Assembly (NCBI RefSeq): GCF_016805305.1
Contig: NZ_JAERQN010000002.1
Span: 558,001 to 622,000, forward strand
Reading direction: 5' to 3'
DNA: 64,000 nt
Origin: Falsiroseomonas ponticola
Lineage (GTDB): Bacteria; Pseudomonadota; Alphaproteobacteria; Acetobacterales; Acetobacteraceae
A model generated the notes under the pieces. The model searched no databases. It was not told where the DNA came from and was given only the letters and a program-made list of their open reading frames with translations. A program made the position numbers and the translations under genes. Shown one piece after another: positions 18,601-26,281 of this stretch. The number at the start of each line of letters is the position of its first letter. Position 1 is the stretch's first letter.

Positions 18601-20355
18601 TCAACTGTGTCGTGTCAGTCCTGCCGTCATCGCCGCCGAGTAGCCAGGCGCGACCCGCGCATCGATCACCACCGTCTCCCCCGCGCGCACCCGCGCCACC
18701 GCGTCGCGCACCGCTGCGGCCAGCTCGCCCGCGGTGTGCACCGGCCCGATGCCGGTCGCGCCCTGCGCGCGCGCCAGCGCCGCGATGTCGATGTCGGGGT
18801 CGGCAATGCGCTGGCCGATCCACTTGTTCTCGACCGGCCGATTGCGCTGCTTGGCGACGCGTTCCTGGTGGACCTCGTCATTGTAGAAGCTGCGGTTGTT
18901 GCAGATGACGGCCAGCATCGGCACGCGGTAATGCGCGGCGGTCCAGAAGGCCGTCGCGCTCATCAGCGTGTCGCCATCGCCGAGCACCGCGACCGGCAGC
19001 CGCCCCGTGCCCTGCAGCGCCATGGCGGCGCCCGTCAGCATGCCTGGCCCCGCGCCGATGCCGGCACCGCCATCGCCGCCGAGGTAGTCCAGCGGATGGC
19101 GGAAATGCCAGGTCTCGCCGCGCCATCCCAGCGGCAGGCGCACCAGGCAGGCGGGCACGCCGTGCAGCCCTTCGCCCAGTGCCGCCGACAGCGTCCCCAC
19201 ATCCAACATCGCGTCCGGCGCCGCTGGCGGCAAAGCGGGGCAGGCCGGCAACTCGCCGGGCGGCGTGCCGGGGCCGACGCCCAGCGCATCCGCGATGGCA
19301 TGCAGCGCGATGGCGGGCTCGCAGGCGAGGTGCAGGTCGACCGGCGGCAGGCCGAAATGCTCCATGCCGAAGCCGTTATGCAGCTGCTGGTCGAGCGTCG
19401 CGTGGATCACGCGCCCGCTGAACCCGCCCGCCTGCTTCAGCGTGCCCGCGAGGTCCACCCAGTCGAAGGCCAGCACCAGATCGGCCTCCCGCACCGCGGC
19501 TTGCGCCTTCTCCGTCAGGAAGGTGGTGGGCGCCGCGGCATGCAGGGGATGGTCGGTCGGGAAGGCGGCGCCGACCTTGAAGTCCGTCAGCACGGTGGCG
19601 TCCAGCGCCTCCGCCAGCGCGACACGGCGCGCCCAGTCGGCGGTGCTGCGCGCGCCGCGCCCCGGCAGGATCATCGGCCGCTTCGCCGCGCGGATCATCG
19701 CGACCGCGGCCTCGATCGTCGCGGGTGCCGGCACCGATGCCGCCGGCGGCGCGTATCGGGACAGGTCGGGCAGCGCCGGCAGCGCCTCCAGCCGCGATTC
19801 CTGCAGCGCGGCGTCGAGGTTGATGTAGACCGGCCCGCAGGGCGCGCTGCGCGTGATCAGGTTGGCGCGCAGCAGCGCCTCCATCGCCGCCGGCACCGAA
19901 GCCGGCTGGTTGTCCCACTTGAGAAAGGGCCGGACCAGCGCGGCCTGGTCGCTCATCGTATGGAGCCAGTCGATCCAGGGCCGCCGCGCGGCCGCATCCA
20001 CCGGCCCCGTCGCGCCCAGCACCAGCATCGGCACGCGGTCGCACCAGGCGTTGAACAGCCCCATCGTGCCATGCATCAGCCCGACATTGCTGTGCAGCAC
20101 CACGGCCATCGGCGTGCCCGTCACCTTCGCCCAGCCATGCGCGATGGCGACCGCATTGCCCTCATGCAGGCAGAGGATCATCTGCGGGTCGCGGTTGCCC
20201 GTGTCGTTCACCAGGCTGTCATGCAGCCCGCGGAAGCTGGCGCCGGGGTTCAGCGTGATGTGCCGGTAGCCCATGGCCTGCACCAGCCGCGCCACGACAT
20301 CGCTGCCCCAGACGCTGCCGGCGGGCGAGGCGACGGGCTTCTCGATCTCATCCAT
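18601..20355 (-). CDS. thiamine diphosphate-dependent enzyme (acetolactate synthase/benzoylformate decarboxylase-like)
   Basis: 584 residues. The N-terminal PYR domain has the activating Glu in CLHEGNAVAIAHGWAK (about residue 65). A central domain follows, then the C-terminal PP domain with the ThDP motif GDGDTLMSATAFWTA and NN (ICNNRSFYNDE). Such enzymes cleave or form C-C bonds of 2-oxoacids. The HxH pair of benzoylformate decarboxylase is not obvious, so the reaction is open. It is flanked by Bug genes 5 bp upstream and 53 bp downstream, in a set with SDR and hydroxyacid dehydrogenase genes. Confidence 0.88.
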   Translation of the reverse strand: MDEIEKPVASPAGSVWGSDVVARLVQAMGYRHITLNPGASFRGLHDSLVNDTGNRDPQMILCLHEGNAVAIAHGWAKVTGTPMAVVLHSNVGLMHGTMGLFNAWCDRVPMLVLGATGPVDAAARRPWIDWLHTMSDQAALVRPFLKWDNQPASVPAAMEALLRANLITRSAPCGPVYINLDAALQESRLEALPALPDLSRYAPPAASVPAPATIEAAVAMIRAAKRPMILPGRGARSTADWARRVALAEALDATVLTDFKVGAAFPTDHPLHAAAPTTFLTEKAQAAVREADLVLAFDWVDLAGTLKQAGGFSGRVIHATLDQQLHNGFGMEHFGLPPVDLHLACEPAIALHAIADALGVGPGTPPGELPACPALPPAAPDAMLDVGTLSAALGEGLHGVPACLVRLPLGWRGETWHFRHPLDYLGGDGGAGIGAGPGMLTGAAMALQGTGRLPVAVLGDGDTLMSATAFWTAAHYRVPMLAVICNNRSFYNDEVHQERVAKQRNRPVENKWIGQRIADPDIDIAALARAQGATGIGPVHTAGELAAAVRDAVARVRAGETVVIDARVAPGYSAAMTAGLTRHS

Positions 20356-20360
20356 GCCGT

Positions 20361-21332
20361 TCAATCCGCCTTCATGCCGGTGATGCGGATCACCTCCGCC
20401 CAGCGTGCCACTTCCGCGCGCATGAAGCTGCCCAGCTCCTCCGGCGTGCCCGGCGCGCTCTCCGCACCCTCCGTCGCGAGCCGCGACCGCACCTCCGGAT
20501 CGTTCATCGCCTTGTGCACCTCCGCGTTCAGCCGCGCGATGACGGGCGCGGGCACGCCGGCGGTGGTGACGACGCAGTACCATTGCGTCGTCTCGAAGCC
20601 CGGCAGCCCCTGTTCCGCGATCGTCGGAATGGAGGGATCGGCCTGCATCCGAGTGCGCGACGACACGCCGAGCGCCCTGAGCCGCCCATCCCGCACCAGC
20701 GGCATCACGACGGTGCCGCCCGTCATGGTGAAGCTGATCTGGCCCGCGATCAGGTCATTCGCCATCGGCCCGCTGCCGCGATAGGGCACATGGGTGAACT
20801 CCACCCCCGCCGCATGGCCGAGCGCCGCGGCCGCGATATGCGCCGCACTGCCATTGCCCGCGCTGCCATAGGTCAGCTCCCCGGGCCGCCGCCGCGCCAG
20901 CGCGATCAGCTCCTGCAGGTTGCGTGCCGGGACGCTCGGATGCACCGCCAGGATGTTCGGCACCAGCGCGACCATCGAGACCGGCGCGACGCCGCCGATC
21001 GGGTCGAAGCTGAGGCGCGGATAGAGGCTCGGGTTCACCCCCAGCGTGCCGATATGGCCGAGCATGATGGTGTAGCCATCGGGCGGCGATCGCACCACGA
21101 CCTCATGCCCCACCGTGCCGCCCGCGCCGCCCCGGTTCTCCACCACGACGGAAACGCCGAGCCCCTGCGTCAGCCGCGGTGCCAGCACGCGGGCCAGGAT
21201 GTCCGTGGTGCCGCCGGGCGCGAAGGGCACGATGAAGCGGATCGGTTTGTCGGGCCAGTTCGCCTGCGCGAAGGCGGGTGCCGCCAGCAAGGTCGTGCTG
21301 CCCGCCAGCAAGGATCGCCGTGTCGTCTGCAT
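20361..21332 (-). CDS. Bug/TctC family periplasmic binding protein
   Basis: 323 residues from MQTTRRSLLAGSTTLLAAPAFAQ, a twin-Arg-flavoured signal peptide (TTRRSLL). WPDKPIRFIVPFAPGGTTDILAR, VVVENRGGAGGTVGHEVV and VPYRGSGPMANDLIAGQISFTMTGG mark the family. It sits between the SDR (16 bp upstream) and the ThDP enzyme (5 bp downstream). Together with the Bug gene at 17597 the operon has two receptors. Confidence 0.92.
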   Translation of the reverse strand: MQTTRRSLLAGSTTLLAAPAFAQANWPDKPIRFIVPFAPGGTTDILARVLAPRLTQGLGVSVVVENRGGAGGTVGHEVVVRSPPDGYTIMLGHIGTLGVNPSLYPRLSFDPIGGVAPVSMVALVPNILAVHPSVPARNLQELIALARRRPGELTYGSAGNGSAAHIAAAALGHAAGVEFTHVPYRGSGPMANDLIAGQISFTMTGGTVVMPLVRDGRLRALGVSSRTRMQADPSIPTIAEQGLPGFETTQWYCVVTTAGVPAPVIARLNAEVHKAMNDPEVRSRLATEGAESAPGTPEELGSFMRAEVARWAEVIRITGMKAD

Positions 21333-21348
21333 GGCCTTGAACCCTCCC

Positions 21349-22104
21349 TCAGAAGGCGAAGCGCGACATGCCGCCATCCACGGGGATGACGGTGCCGGTG
21401 ACGTAGGCAGCGCGGTCGGAGGCGAGGAAGATCGCGACATCCGCCATCTCCTCCGCCTCCCCGAAGCGCTTCATGGGAATCTCGGCTTCCGCGAATTCCC
21501 GCTCGCTTTCCGGCGTCGGGTAGCGCTTCGTCATCTGTTCGCTGCGGATGCGCCCGGGCTGGAGGCAGTTGATGGTGACGCCATCCGCCGCCACGTCGCG
21601 CGACAGGCCCTTGGCCCAGACATGCACCGCGGCCTTGGCGGCGAAGGCGGCGTTGATGATCCTGGGCTCCGAGGTGCCCGTGAAGTTCACGACGCGCCCC
21701 CAGCCTTGCGCGCGCATCCCCGGCATCACGGCATGGGTCAGCTCCCGCAACCGATGGAAGTTGATCTCCATGCCCTCGTCCCAATCGGCGCGTGGGGCAT
21801 CGAAGGGCAGGGGGCGGCTGCCGCCGGCGGCGTTCATCAGGATGTCGATGCCGCCCAGTGCCTGCATCGCCACATCCGCCAGGCGCGCCGCCGCGTCCTT
21901 CTCCGTCAGGTCGATGGCGATGGGGATGATGGGCGCGCCGCCCTCCGCCCGCACGGCATCCGAGAGCTCCTGCACCAGGCCGCTGCGCCGGGCGGCGGCG
22001 GCGACGGTCACGCCCTCCCGCGCCAGGGCGCGGGCCACCGCCCGGCCGATGCCCTGGCTCGCGCCCGTCACCAGGGCGCGCCGCCCCTTCAGGCCCAGCT
22101 CCAT
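21349..22104 (-). CDS. SDR family protein lacking the usual catalytic Tyr
   Basis: 251 residues from MELGLKGRRALVTG. TGASQGIG at 13-20, NAAGG near 91-95, and C-terminal YVTGTVIPVDGG fit an NAD(P)-binding SDR. At the active site the segment FTGTSEPRIINAAFAAK has Lys157 but Ala153 where the Tyr of YxxxK should be; Phe154 is the nearest aromatic. This subfamily may carry out a different reaction or none. It leads the SDR-Bug-ThDP-Bug-dehydrogenase set on the minus strand. Confidence 0.85.
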   Translation of the reverse strand: MELGLKGRRALVTGASQGIGRAVARALAREGVTVAAAARRSGLVQELSDAVRAEGGAPIIPIAIDLTEKDAAARLADVAMQALGGIDILMNAAGGSRPLPFDAPRADWDEGMEINFHRLRELTHAVMPGMRAQGWGRVVNFTGTSEPRIINAAFAAKAAVHVWAKGLSRDVAADGVTINCLQPGRIRSEQMTKRYPTPESEREFAEAEIPMKRFGEAEEMADVAIFLASDRAAYVTGTVIPVDGGMSRFAF

Positions 22105-22161
22105 CCCGTTTCCCCCATGCGTCTTGCCCGGGAGTGTCAGGGCAGTCCGCGCGGGGGGCAA

Positions 22162-22318
22162 GGGCCTGTGGACACCTGGCCCGGGATGCAATCGGCGAGT
22201 GGATTTTCGTGCCTGGAAGGCGCGGGGGGCGATGGGGTTCCATCGTCGCCCTGACCCCAACGCCCCAGGCGCGGAAAGACGCCGCCGAGTGCGCCCGCAG
22301 CCAAGTGTCCACAGGCCC
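22162..22318. repeat. head-to-head inverted repeat element, MITE-like
   Basis: A perfect 14-bp inverted repeat (GGGCCTGTGGACAC at 22162-22175; its complement at 22305-22318) flanks two diverged arms of roughly 75 bp. The arms align further inward through a TGG-CGGG-TCGGCG-TTT-CG-GCCTGG pattern, so both are copies of one element facing each other. No open frame inside looks like a protein. It separates the SDR gene start from the end of the next Bug gene. Confidence 0.7.
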
Positions 22319-22323
22319 AAGAG

Positions 22324-23286
22324 CTACATCGGCTCGATCCGCGCCGCGCGGATCCACTCCCGGTGCTGCTCCACGTCGCGCCGCACGAAGGCGGCGAATT
22401 CCGCCACGCCCATCGGCATCACCTGCGCCCCGGTCCGCGCCTGCTGGTCCTGGATCGCGGGGTCGGCGAGGATCTTCCCCACCTCCGCCTGCATCCGCTC
22501 CAGGATCGCGGGCGGCGTGCGCGCCGGGGCCAGCAGCCCGACCCAGACTGATTGCTCGAAGCCCGGCAGCACCTCCGCCACCGTGCCCACATCGGGCAGC
22601 ACCGCGTTGCGCCGCGGCCCCGTGGTGCCGATGCAGCGCACGCGGCCGGTGCGGATCGTCTCCAGCATCGACGGGATGGGATCGAAGCAGAGCGGCACCT
22701 GCCCCGCCACCACCGCCGTGCGCACCTGGTCGCTGCTGCGGAAGGGCACGTGCTGCATGGTGATGCCCGCCTGCGCCTTGAAGACCTCCGACGCCAAATG
22801 GTGGCCGGACCCGATGCCGGGCGAGCCCACATCCAGCCGCCCGGGATTGGCCTTCGCATAGGCGATCAGTTCCGCGATGGAATTCACGGGCAGGGAGGGA
22901 TGCACCACCACCGCGTGATGCATGATGTTCAGCGAGGCCGAAGGCGCGAAATCCCGCAGCAGATCGTAGGACCGGCCGGGCATCAGCGTCTCGTTCGCCG
23001 TCTGGGTATTGGTGCAGACGATCCAGCTGTAGCCATCGGGCGGCGACTTCGCGACATGGTCCGTGCCGATGGTGCCCGCCGCGCCGGTGCGGTTCTCCAC
23101 CACCACCGCCTGGCCGAGGTTCTCCTGCAGCCGCTGCCCGACCAGGCGCGTGAAGATGTCGGCCGTGCCGCCGACGCCGAAGGGCACCACCAGGCGGATG
23201 GCGCGCGATGGCCAGGGCGCCTGCGCCCGCGCGCCGATCGCCGGCAGCGCCAGCGCCGCCCCCAGGACACCCCTGCGCATCAGCAT
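22324..23286 (-). CDS. Bug/TctC family periplasmic binding protein
   Basis: 320 residues from MLMRRGVLGAALALPAIGARAQ (a second ATG two codons later is possible); GGAGGGGAGAAC precedes the start. APWPSRAIRLVVPFGVGGTADIFTRLVG replaces the usual PGG loop by GVGG. VVVENRTGAAGTIGTDHVAK and VPFRSSDQVRTAVVAGQVPLCF complete the pattern. Divergent from the amidase gene, so it may belong with it or with the minus-strand set across the repeat element. Confidence 0.92.
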   Translation of the reverse strand: MLMRRGVLGAALALPAIGARAQAPWPSRAIRLVVPFGVGGTADIFTRLVGQRLQENLGQAVVVENRTGAAGTIGTDHVAKSPPDGYSWIVCTNTQTANETLMPGRSYDLLRDFAPSASLNIMHHAVVVHPSLPVNSIAELIAYAKANPGRLDVGSPGIGSGHHLASEVFKAQAGITMQHVPFRSSDQVRTAVVAGQVPLCFDPIPSMLETIRTGRVRCIGTTGPRRNAVLPDVGTVAEVLPGFEQSVWVGLLAPARTPPAILERMQAEVGKILADPAIQDQQARTGAQVMPMGVAEFAAFVRRDVEQHREWIRAARIEPM

Positions 23287-23379
23287 CGTCGTTCTCCCCT
23301 CCGGTCCGGCACGAAGCCTAGCGATCCCTCGGGCCGCGTCCATCTTCCCGCATCCCGGCATCGCCCCCATGCTGGCCCG

Positions 23380-24573
23380 ATGGACCTCTCCCGCTTCCGC
23401 GCCTTCTCCCACCGTGTCGAGCACCCCGCCGCGCCCGCCCCGGGCCCGCTTTCCGGCGTCACGCTGGCGGTGAAGGGCAACATCCCCGTCGCCGGCCTGC
23501 CCTGGACGGAGGGCAGCGCCGTCTTCGCCCATCGCATCGCGGCGGAGGACGCCGCCTGCATCGCGCGCCTGAAGGCCGCCGGTGCCGTCGTGGTGGGCAT
23601 GACGACGCTGTCGGAAATGGCGATGTACGCCCCGGACAATGCGGCGGAGCCGATGGGCCTCAACCCCTTCGACGTGGCGCGCACCGCGGGCGGCTCCTCC
23701 ACCGGCAGCGGCGTCGCGGTGGCGCTCGGCCAGGCGATGCTCGGGCTCGGCACCGACAGCGGCGGCTCCGTCCGCAACCCCGCGCTGCATGGCGGCGTGG
23801 TGGGCTTCAAGCCGAGCCTCCACGCCTGGGACTACAGCGGCGCGACGCAGCCCGCGCCGAGCCTCGACACGCTCGGCCTCATCGCGCGGGACGTCGCGAT
23901 GCTGGCGCGCGGCGCCGCCGTGCTCGGCACGCCCACAGGCCCCGCCGTGCCGCGGTTGCTGGTGCCGTTGACGCTGGTGGAGCGCAGCGCCGATGCCGCC
24001 ACGCGCGCCCTCTTCGCCGCCGCGCTGGAGCGCTGCCGCGAAGCGGGGATCGAGACCATCGAGGCCGAGATCCCCCTCTGGCGGGAAGCGGATGCCGCCT
24101 GCGGCGTGATCTCCCTCACCGAGGGCGGCGCCTGGCTCGACCGCCTGCCGCAGGACGCGCCCCTCGGCCCGCGCCTTATCGCCCGCCGCGCGGCCTTCCG
24201 CGCACTCGATCCCACGGTGGTGGAGCAGGCCCGCGCCACCTGCAGCGCCTTCACCCAGGCGCTGCGGCAGGCGCTTCGCGACGCCACCGCCATCGCCACC
24301 CCCACCTGGCCCTTCGCCGCGCCCCCGATCGAGGCCGAGACGGTGGAGATGGATGGCCGGACGATCCCCCTCGACCCCGCGCGCTCCATCTTCGTCCGCA
24401 CCGCCAATGCCGCCGGCGCCCCGGCCATCACGCTCCCGGCCGGGCTCTACGAGCGGGAACGCGTGCCCTTCGGCCTGCACCTGCTGGCCGCGCCCGGGGA
24501 GGATGCCGCGCTGCTGGCCCTCGCCGCCCGCGTGGAGGCCGCGCTGCCGCCCGCGCCTACCCCGCCCGTGTAA
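23380..24573 (+). CDS. amidase signature family hydrolase
   Basis: 397 residues from the ATG at 23380. The Ser-cisSer-Lys machinery is readable: Lys32 in LAVKGNI, Ser106 in the GGSSTGSG block and nucleophile Ser130 in DSGGSVRNPA. It is shorter than many amidases (about 450-500) and resembles the AtzE/AtzF/indole-acetamide-type group. It is convergent with the barbiturase-like gene and overlaps its end by 17 bp. In this locus it could hydrolyse the acyclic ureide formed by the ring-opening enzyme, for example a ureidomalonate- or biuret-like compound; that is inference. Confidence 0.88.
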   Translation: MDLSRFRAFSHRVEHPAAPAPGPLSGVTLAVKGNIPVAGLPWTEGSAVFAHRIAAEDAACIARLKAAGAVVVGMTTLSEMAMYAPDNAAEPMGLNPFDVARTAGGSSTGSGVAVALGQAMLGLGTDSGGSVRNPALHGGVVGFKPSLHAWDYSGATQPAPSLDTLGLIARDVAMLARGAAVLGTPTGPAVPRLLVPLTLVERSADAATRALFAAALERCREAGIETIEAEIPLWREADAACGVISLTEGGAWLDRLPQDAPLGPRLIARRAAFRALDPTVVEQARATCSAFTQALRQALRDATAIATPTWPFAAPPIEAETVEMDGRTIPLDPARSIFVRTANAAGAPAITLPAGLYERERVPFGLHLLAAPGEDAALLALAARVEAALPPAPTPPV

Positions 24574-25606
24574 TCATCGCCGCCAGGCCCCCGCCCGGCG
24601 GCGCCTGCTGTTCCGCGCCGCCGCTGATGAAAACGCGCGTGGTGCCGAAGATCGCGCCGACCATCCCGGACGCCACGGGGCGCATATGCTTGTCCGGGTC
24701 CAGCTCGCTCTCGAACACCGTCGTCCGCCGCCCACGCACCGCACCGCCCGGCCGTACGCCGACCTTCAGCAGCAGCGCCTCCGGCGCGCTCGCCGTGAAC
24801 AGCCCATCGGCGTCGGGCGTGAGGCCCACGCGGCGCGCGAGCCGCATCAGCGCCGGCGCATCGATTATGTCGGAAAGCGGCTCCGTCGCCATCACCAGCT
24901 CGCCGCCCGCGCCGGGGACGTTCGCCAGCAGGATCACCTCGCAATGCGTCAGCTCCGTGCCGGAGAAGGCCATCACCCGCCGGCTGTGCAGCGCCGTGTC
25001 GCGCAGGATCGCCGCATCCGTCACGCGGTCCTCCGGCACCTCCCCCAGCGCGATCCCCGCGCCGAGCGCCGCCACCGCGCGCGATGTCGGCGTCGATCCC
25101 GCCCGCGCCGCGCGTTCCGGCGGCAGCGTCGCCAAGTGCCGGCGCGGCAGCACCGGGCTCTTCACCAGCACCAGCGCGACCTGGTCGGCGCCCGCCCCCG
25201 CATCCGCCATGGCGCGCCGCACGGCCTCCGCCACCGAAGCCGCATGGCCGCGCCCGCCATACTCCTCCACCGGGATCGGCGCCGTCGACGCGGTGCCGAG
25301 GGCGAGGCGCGGCGGCCCCGCGGGATCGCGCGGCGTCTCCATCTCCACCATCAGCGTGCCATGCGGCGTGATCACGCCCTCGCAACCCGTGGAGAAGATC
25401 AGCGTCGCCTCCCGGTCCCCCAGCGCCGCCTGCGTGGCCGCGATGGCGAGGTCGCGGGAGAAGTCGTTCAGCGTCGCCGTCCCCTCCGTCTTGCCGAGCA
25501 CGGCGATCCGCCGGATGCGCCCCGGCGGCAGCCCGGCCAGCGCGGCCGCCAGGCCCCGCGCATCGCCCGGCCCTTCCATGTCGTAGTGGCGCAGCAGCAC
25601 CGTCAC
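24557..25606 (-). CDS. ring-opening amidohydrolase, cyanuric acid hydrolase/barbiturase family
   Basis: 349 residues. The protein shows the three-fold repeat of this rare family, each unit with a Lys and a Ser: Lys39 (VLGKTEG) with Ser72 (FSTGCEG), Lys149 (LVKSP) with Ser215 (FSGTE), and Lys281 (LLKVG) with Ser328 (ISGGAEQQAPPGGG). The family opens cyanurate (AtzD/TrzD) or barbiturate (barbiturase). The context, with pyrE-, pyrK- and pyrD-type genes, favours a pyrimidine-like ring over cyanurate, but the family is known to be hard to split by sequence. It overlaps pyrE by 4 bp. Confidence 0.9.
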   Translation of the reverse strand: MTVLLRHYDMEGPGDARGLAAALAGLPPGRIRRIAVLGKTEGTATLNDFSRDLAIAATQAALGDREATLIFSTGCEGVITPHGTLMVEMETPRDPAGPPRLALGTASTAPIPVEEYGGRGHAASVAEAVRRAMADAGAGADQVALVLVKSPVLPRRHLATLPPERAARAGSTPTSRAVAALGAGIALGEVPEDRVTDAAILRDTALHSRRVMAFSGTELTHCEVILLANVPGAGGELVMATEPLSDIIDAPALMRLARRVGLTPDADGLFTASAPEALLLKVGVRPGGAVRGRRTTVFESELDPDKHMRPVASGMVGAIFGTTRVFISGGAEQQAPPGGGLAAMITRAG

Positions 25607-26280
25607 GGCGTGGCTTCCAGACCGGCAATGCCGCCATGCGCCGCCGACCAGGCGACGGGATCGGCGAGGTAGCGCCGCAGCTCCGCCAGGTCATCCGCCG
25701 GCAGCGCGCCCCGCGCCTCCGCCGCTGCGACGACGTCATCCCAATCCGCCAGGCCGAACAGCCCCGGCCCCGCGCCGTCGGCGGCCACGCGATCGAAGAT
25801 GCCCCATTTGAACAGCACGAAGATGCGCGCCACCTCCATCCCCGCGCGTTCCAGCGCGCGGCAATAGGCGCCCTTGCTGCGGCCATCGGTGGTCACGTCG
25901 CTCACCAGCAGCACGCGCGACCCCGGCCGCAGCGCACCTTCGATATGCGCATCCGCCCCGAAGCCCTGCGCCCGGCGCCGGACCACCGCGAAGGGCTGGT
26001 GAAAGCGTTCCGCCAGCATGGCGCCGAGGGCGATGCCGCCCTGTTCCGTCGCCGCCACCGCATCGAAGCCGGCGTGGCCGACCTCCGCCAGGATCCGCGC
26101 CTCCGCCCCCTCCAGCAGCGCGCGCCGCGCCAGCGGGAAGGAGAGGGCGCGGGGGATGTCGAGGTAGACCGGCGCCGCCCAGCCGGAGGAGAGCATGAAG
26201 GGCCGGTCCGGCCGCAGCAGGATCGCCCTTGTGTCCAGCAGCGCCTGCGCCGTGCGGCCAGCGATCGCGTCGTGCTCCAT
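25603..26280 (-). CDS. pyrE: orotate phosphoribosyltransferase-like protein
   Basis: 225 residues. The N-terminal FMLSSGWAAPVYLDIPRALSFP matches the strand-loop that precedes the active site in proteobacterial OPRTases. The PRPP-binding loop reads RVLLVSDVTTDGRSKG (about 122-137) where the usual form is LLVED(L/V)xTDGGSK, so Glu is replaced by Ser and one Gly by Arg. The region GFGADAHIEG fits the flexible catalytic loop. It would convert orotate or an analogue plus PRPP to a nucleotide. Placed between a carbamoylase (1 bp away) and a ring-opening amidohydrolase (4-bp overlap), it is probably an accessory paralogue and not the housekeeping enzyme. Confidence 0.82.
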   Translation of the reverse strand: MEHDAIAGRTAQALLDTRAILLRPDRPFMLSSGWAAPVYLDIPRALSFPLARRALLEGAEARILAEVGHAGFDAVAATEQGGIALGAMLAERFHQPFAVVRRRAQGFGADAHIEGALRPGSRVLLVSDVTTDGRSKGAYCRALERAGMEVARIFVLFKWGIFDRVAADGAGPGLFGLADWDDVVAAAEARGALPADDLAELRRYLADPVAWSAAHGGIAGLEATP

Positions 26281-26281
26281 G

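Noticed and set aside
22134..22763. Open frames covering the inverted-repeat element at 22.2 kb
   Set aside because: They have Arg/Ser/Pro-rich shadows without any motif and continue into the Bug gene on the other strand.
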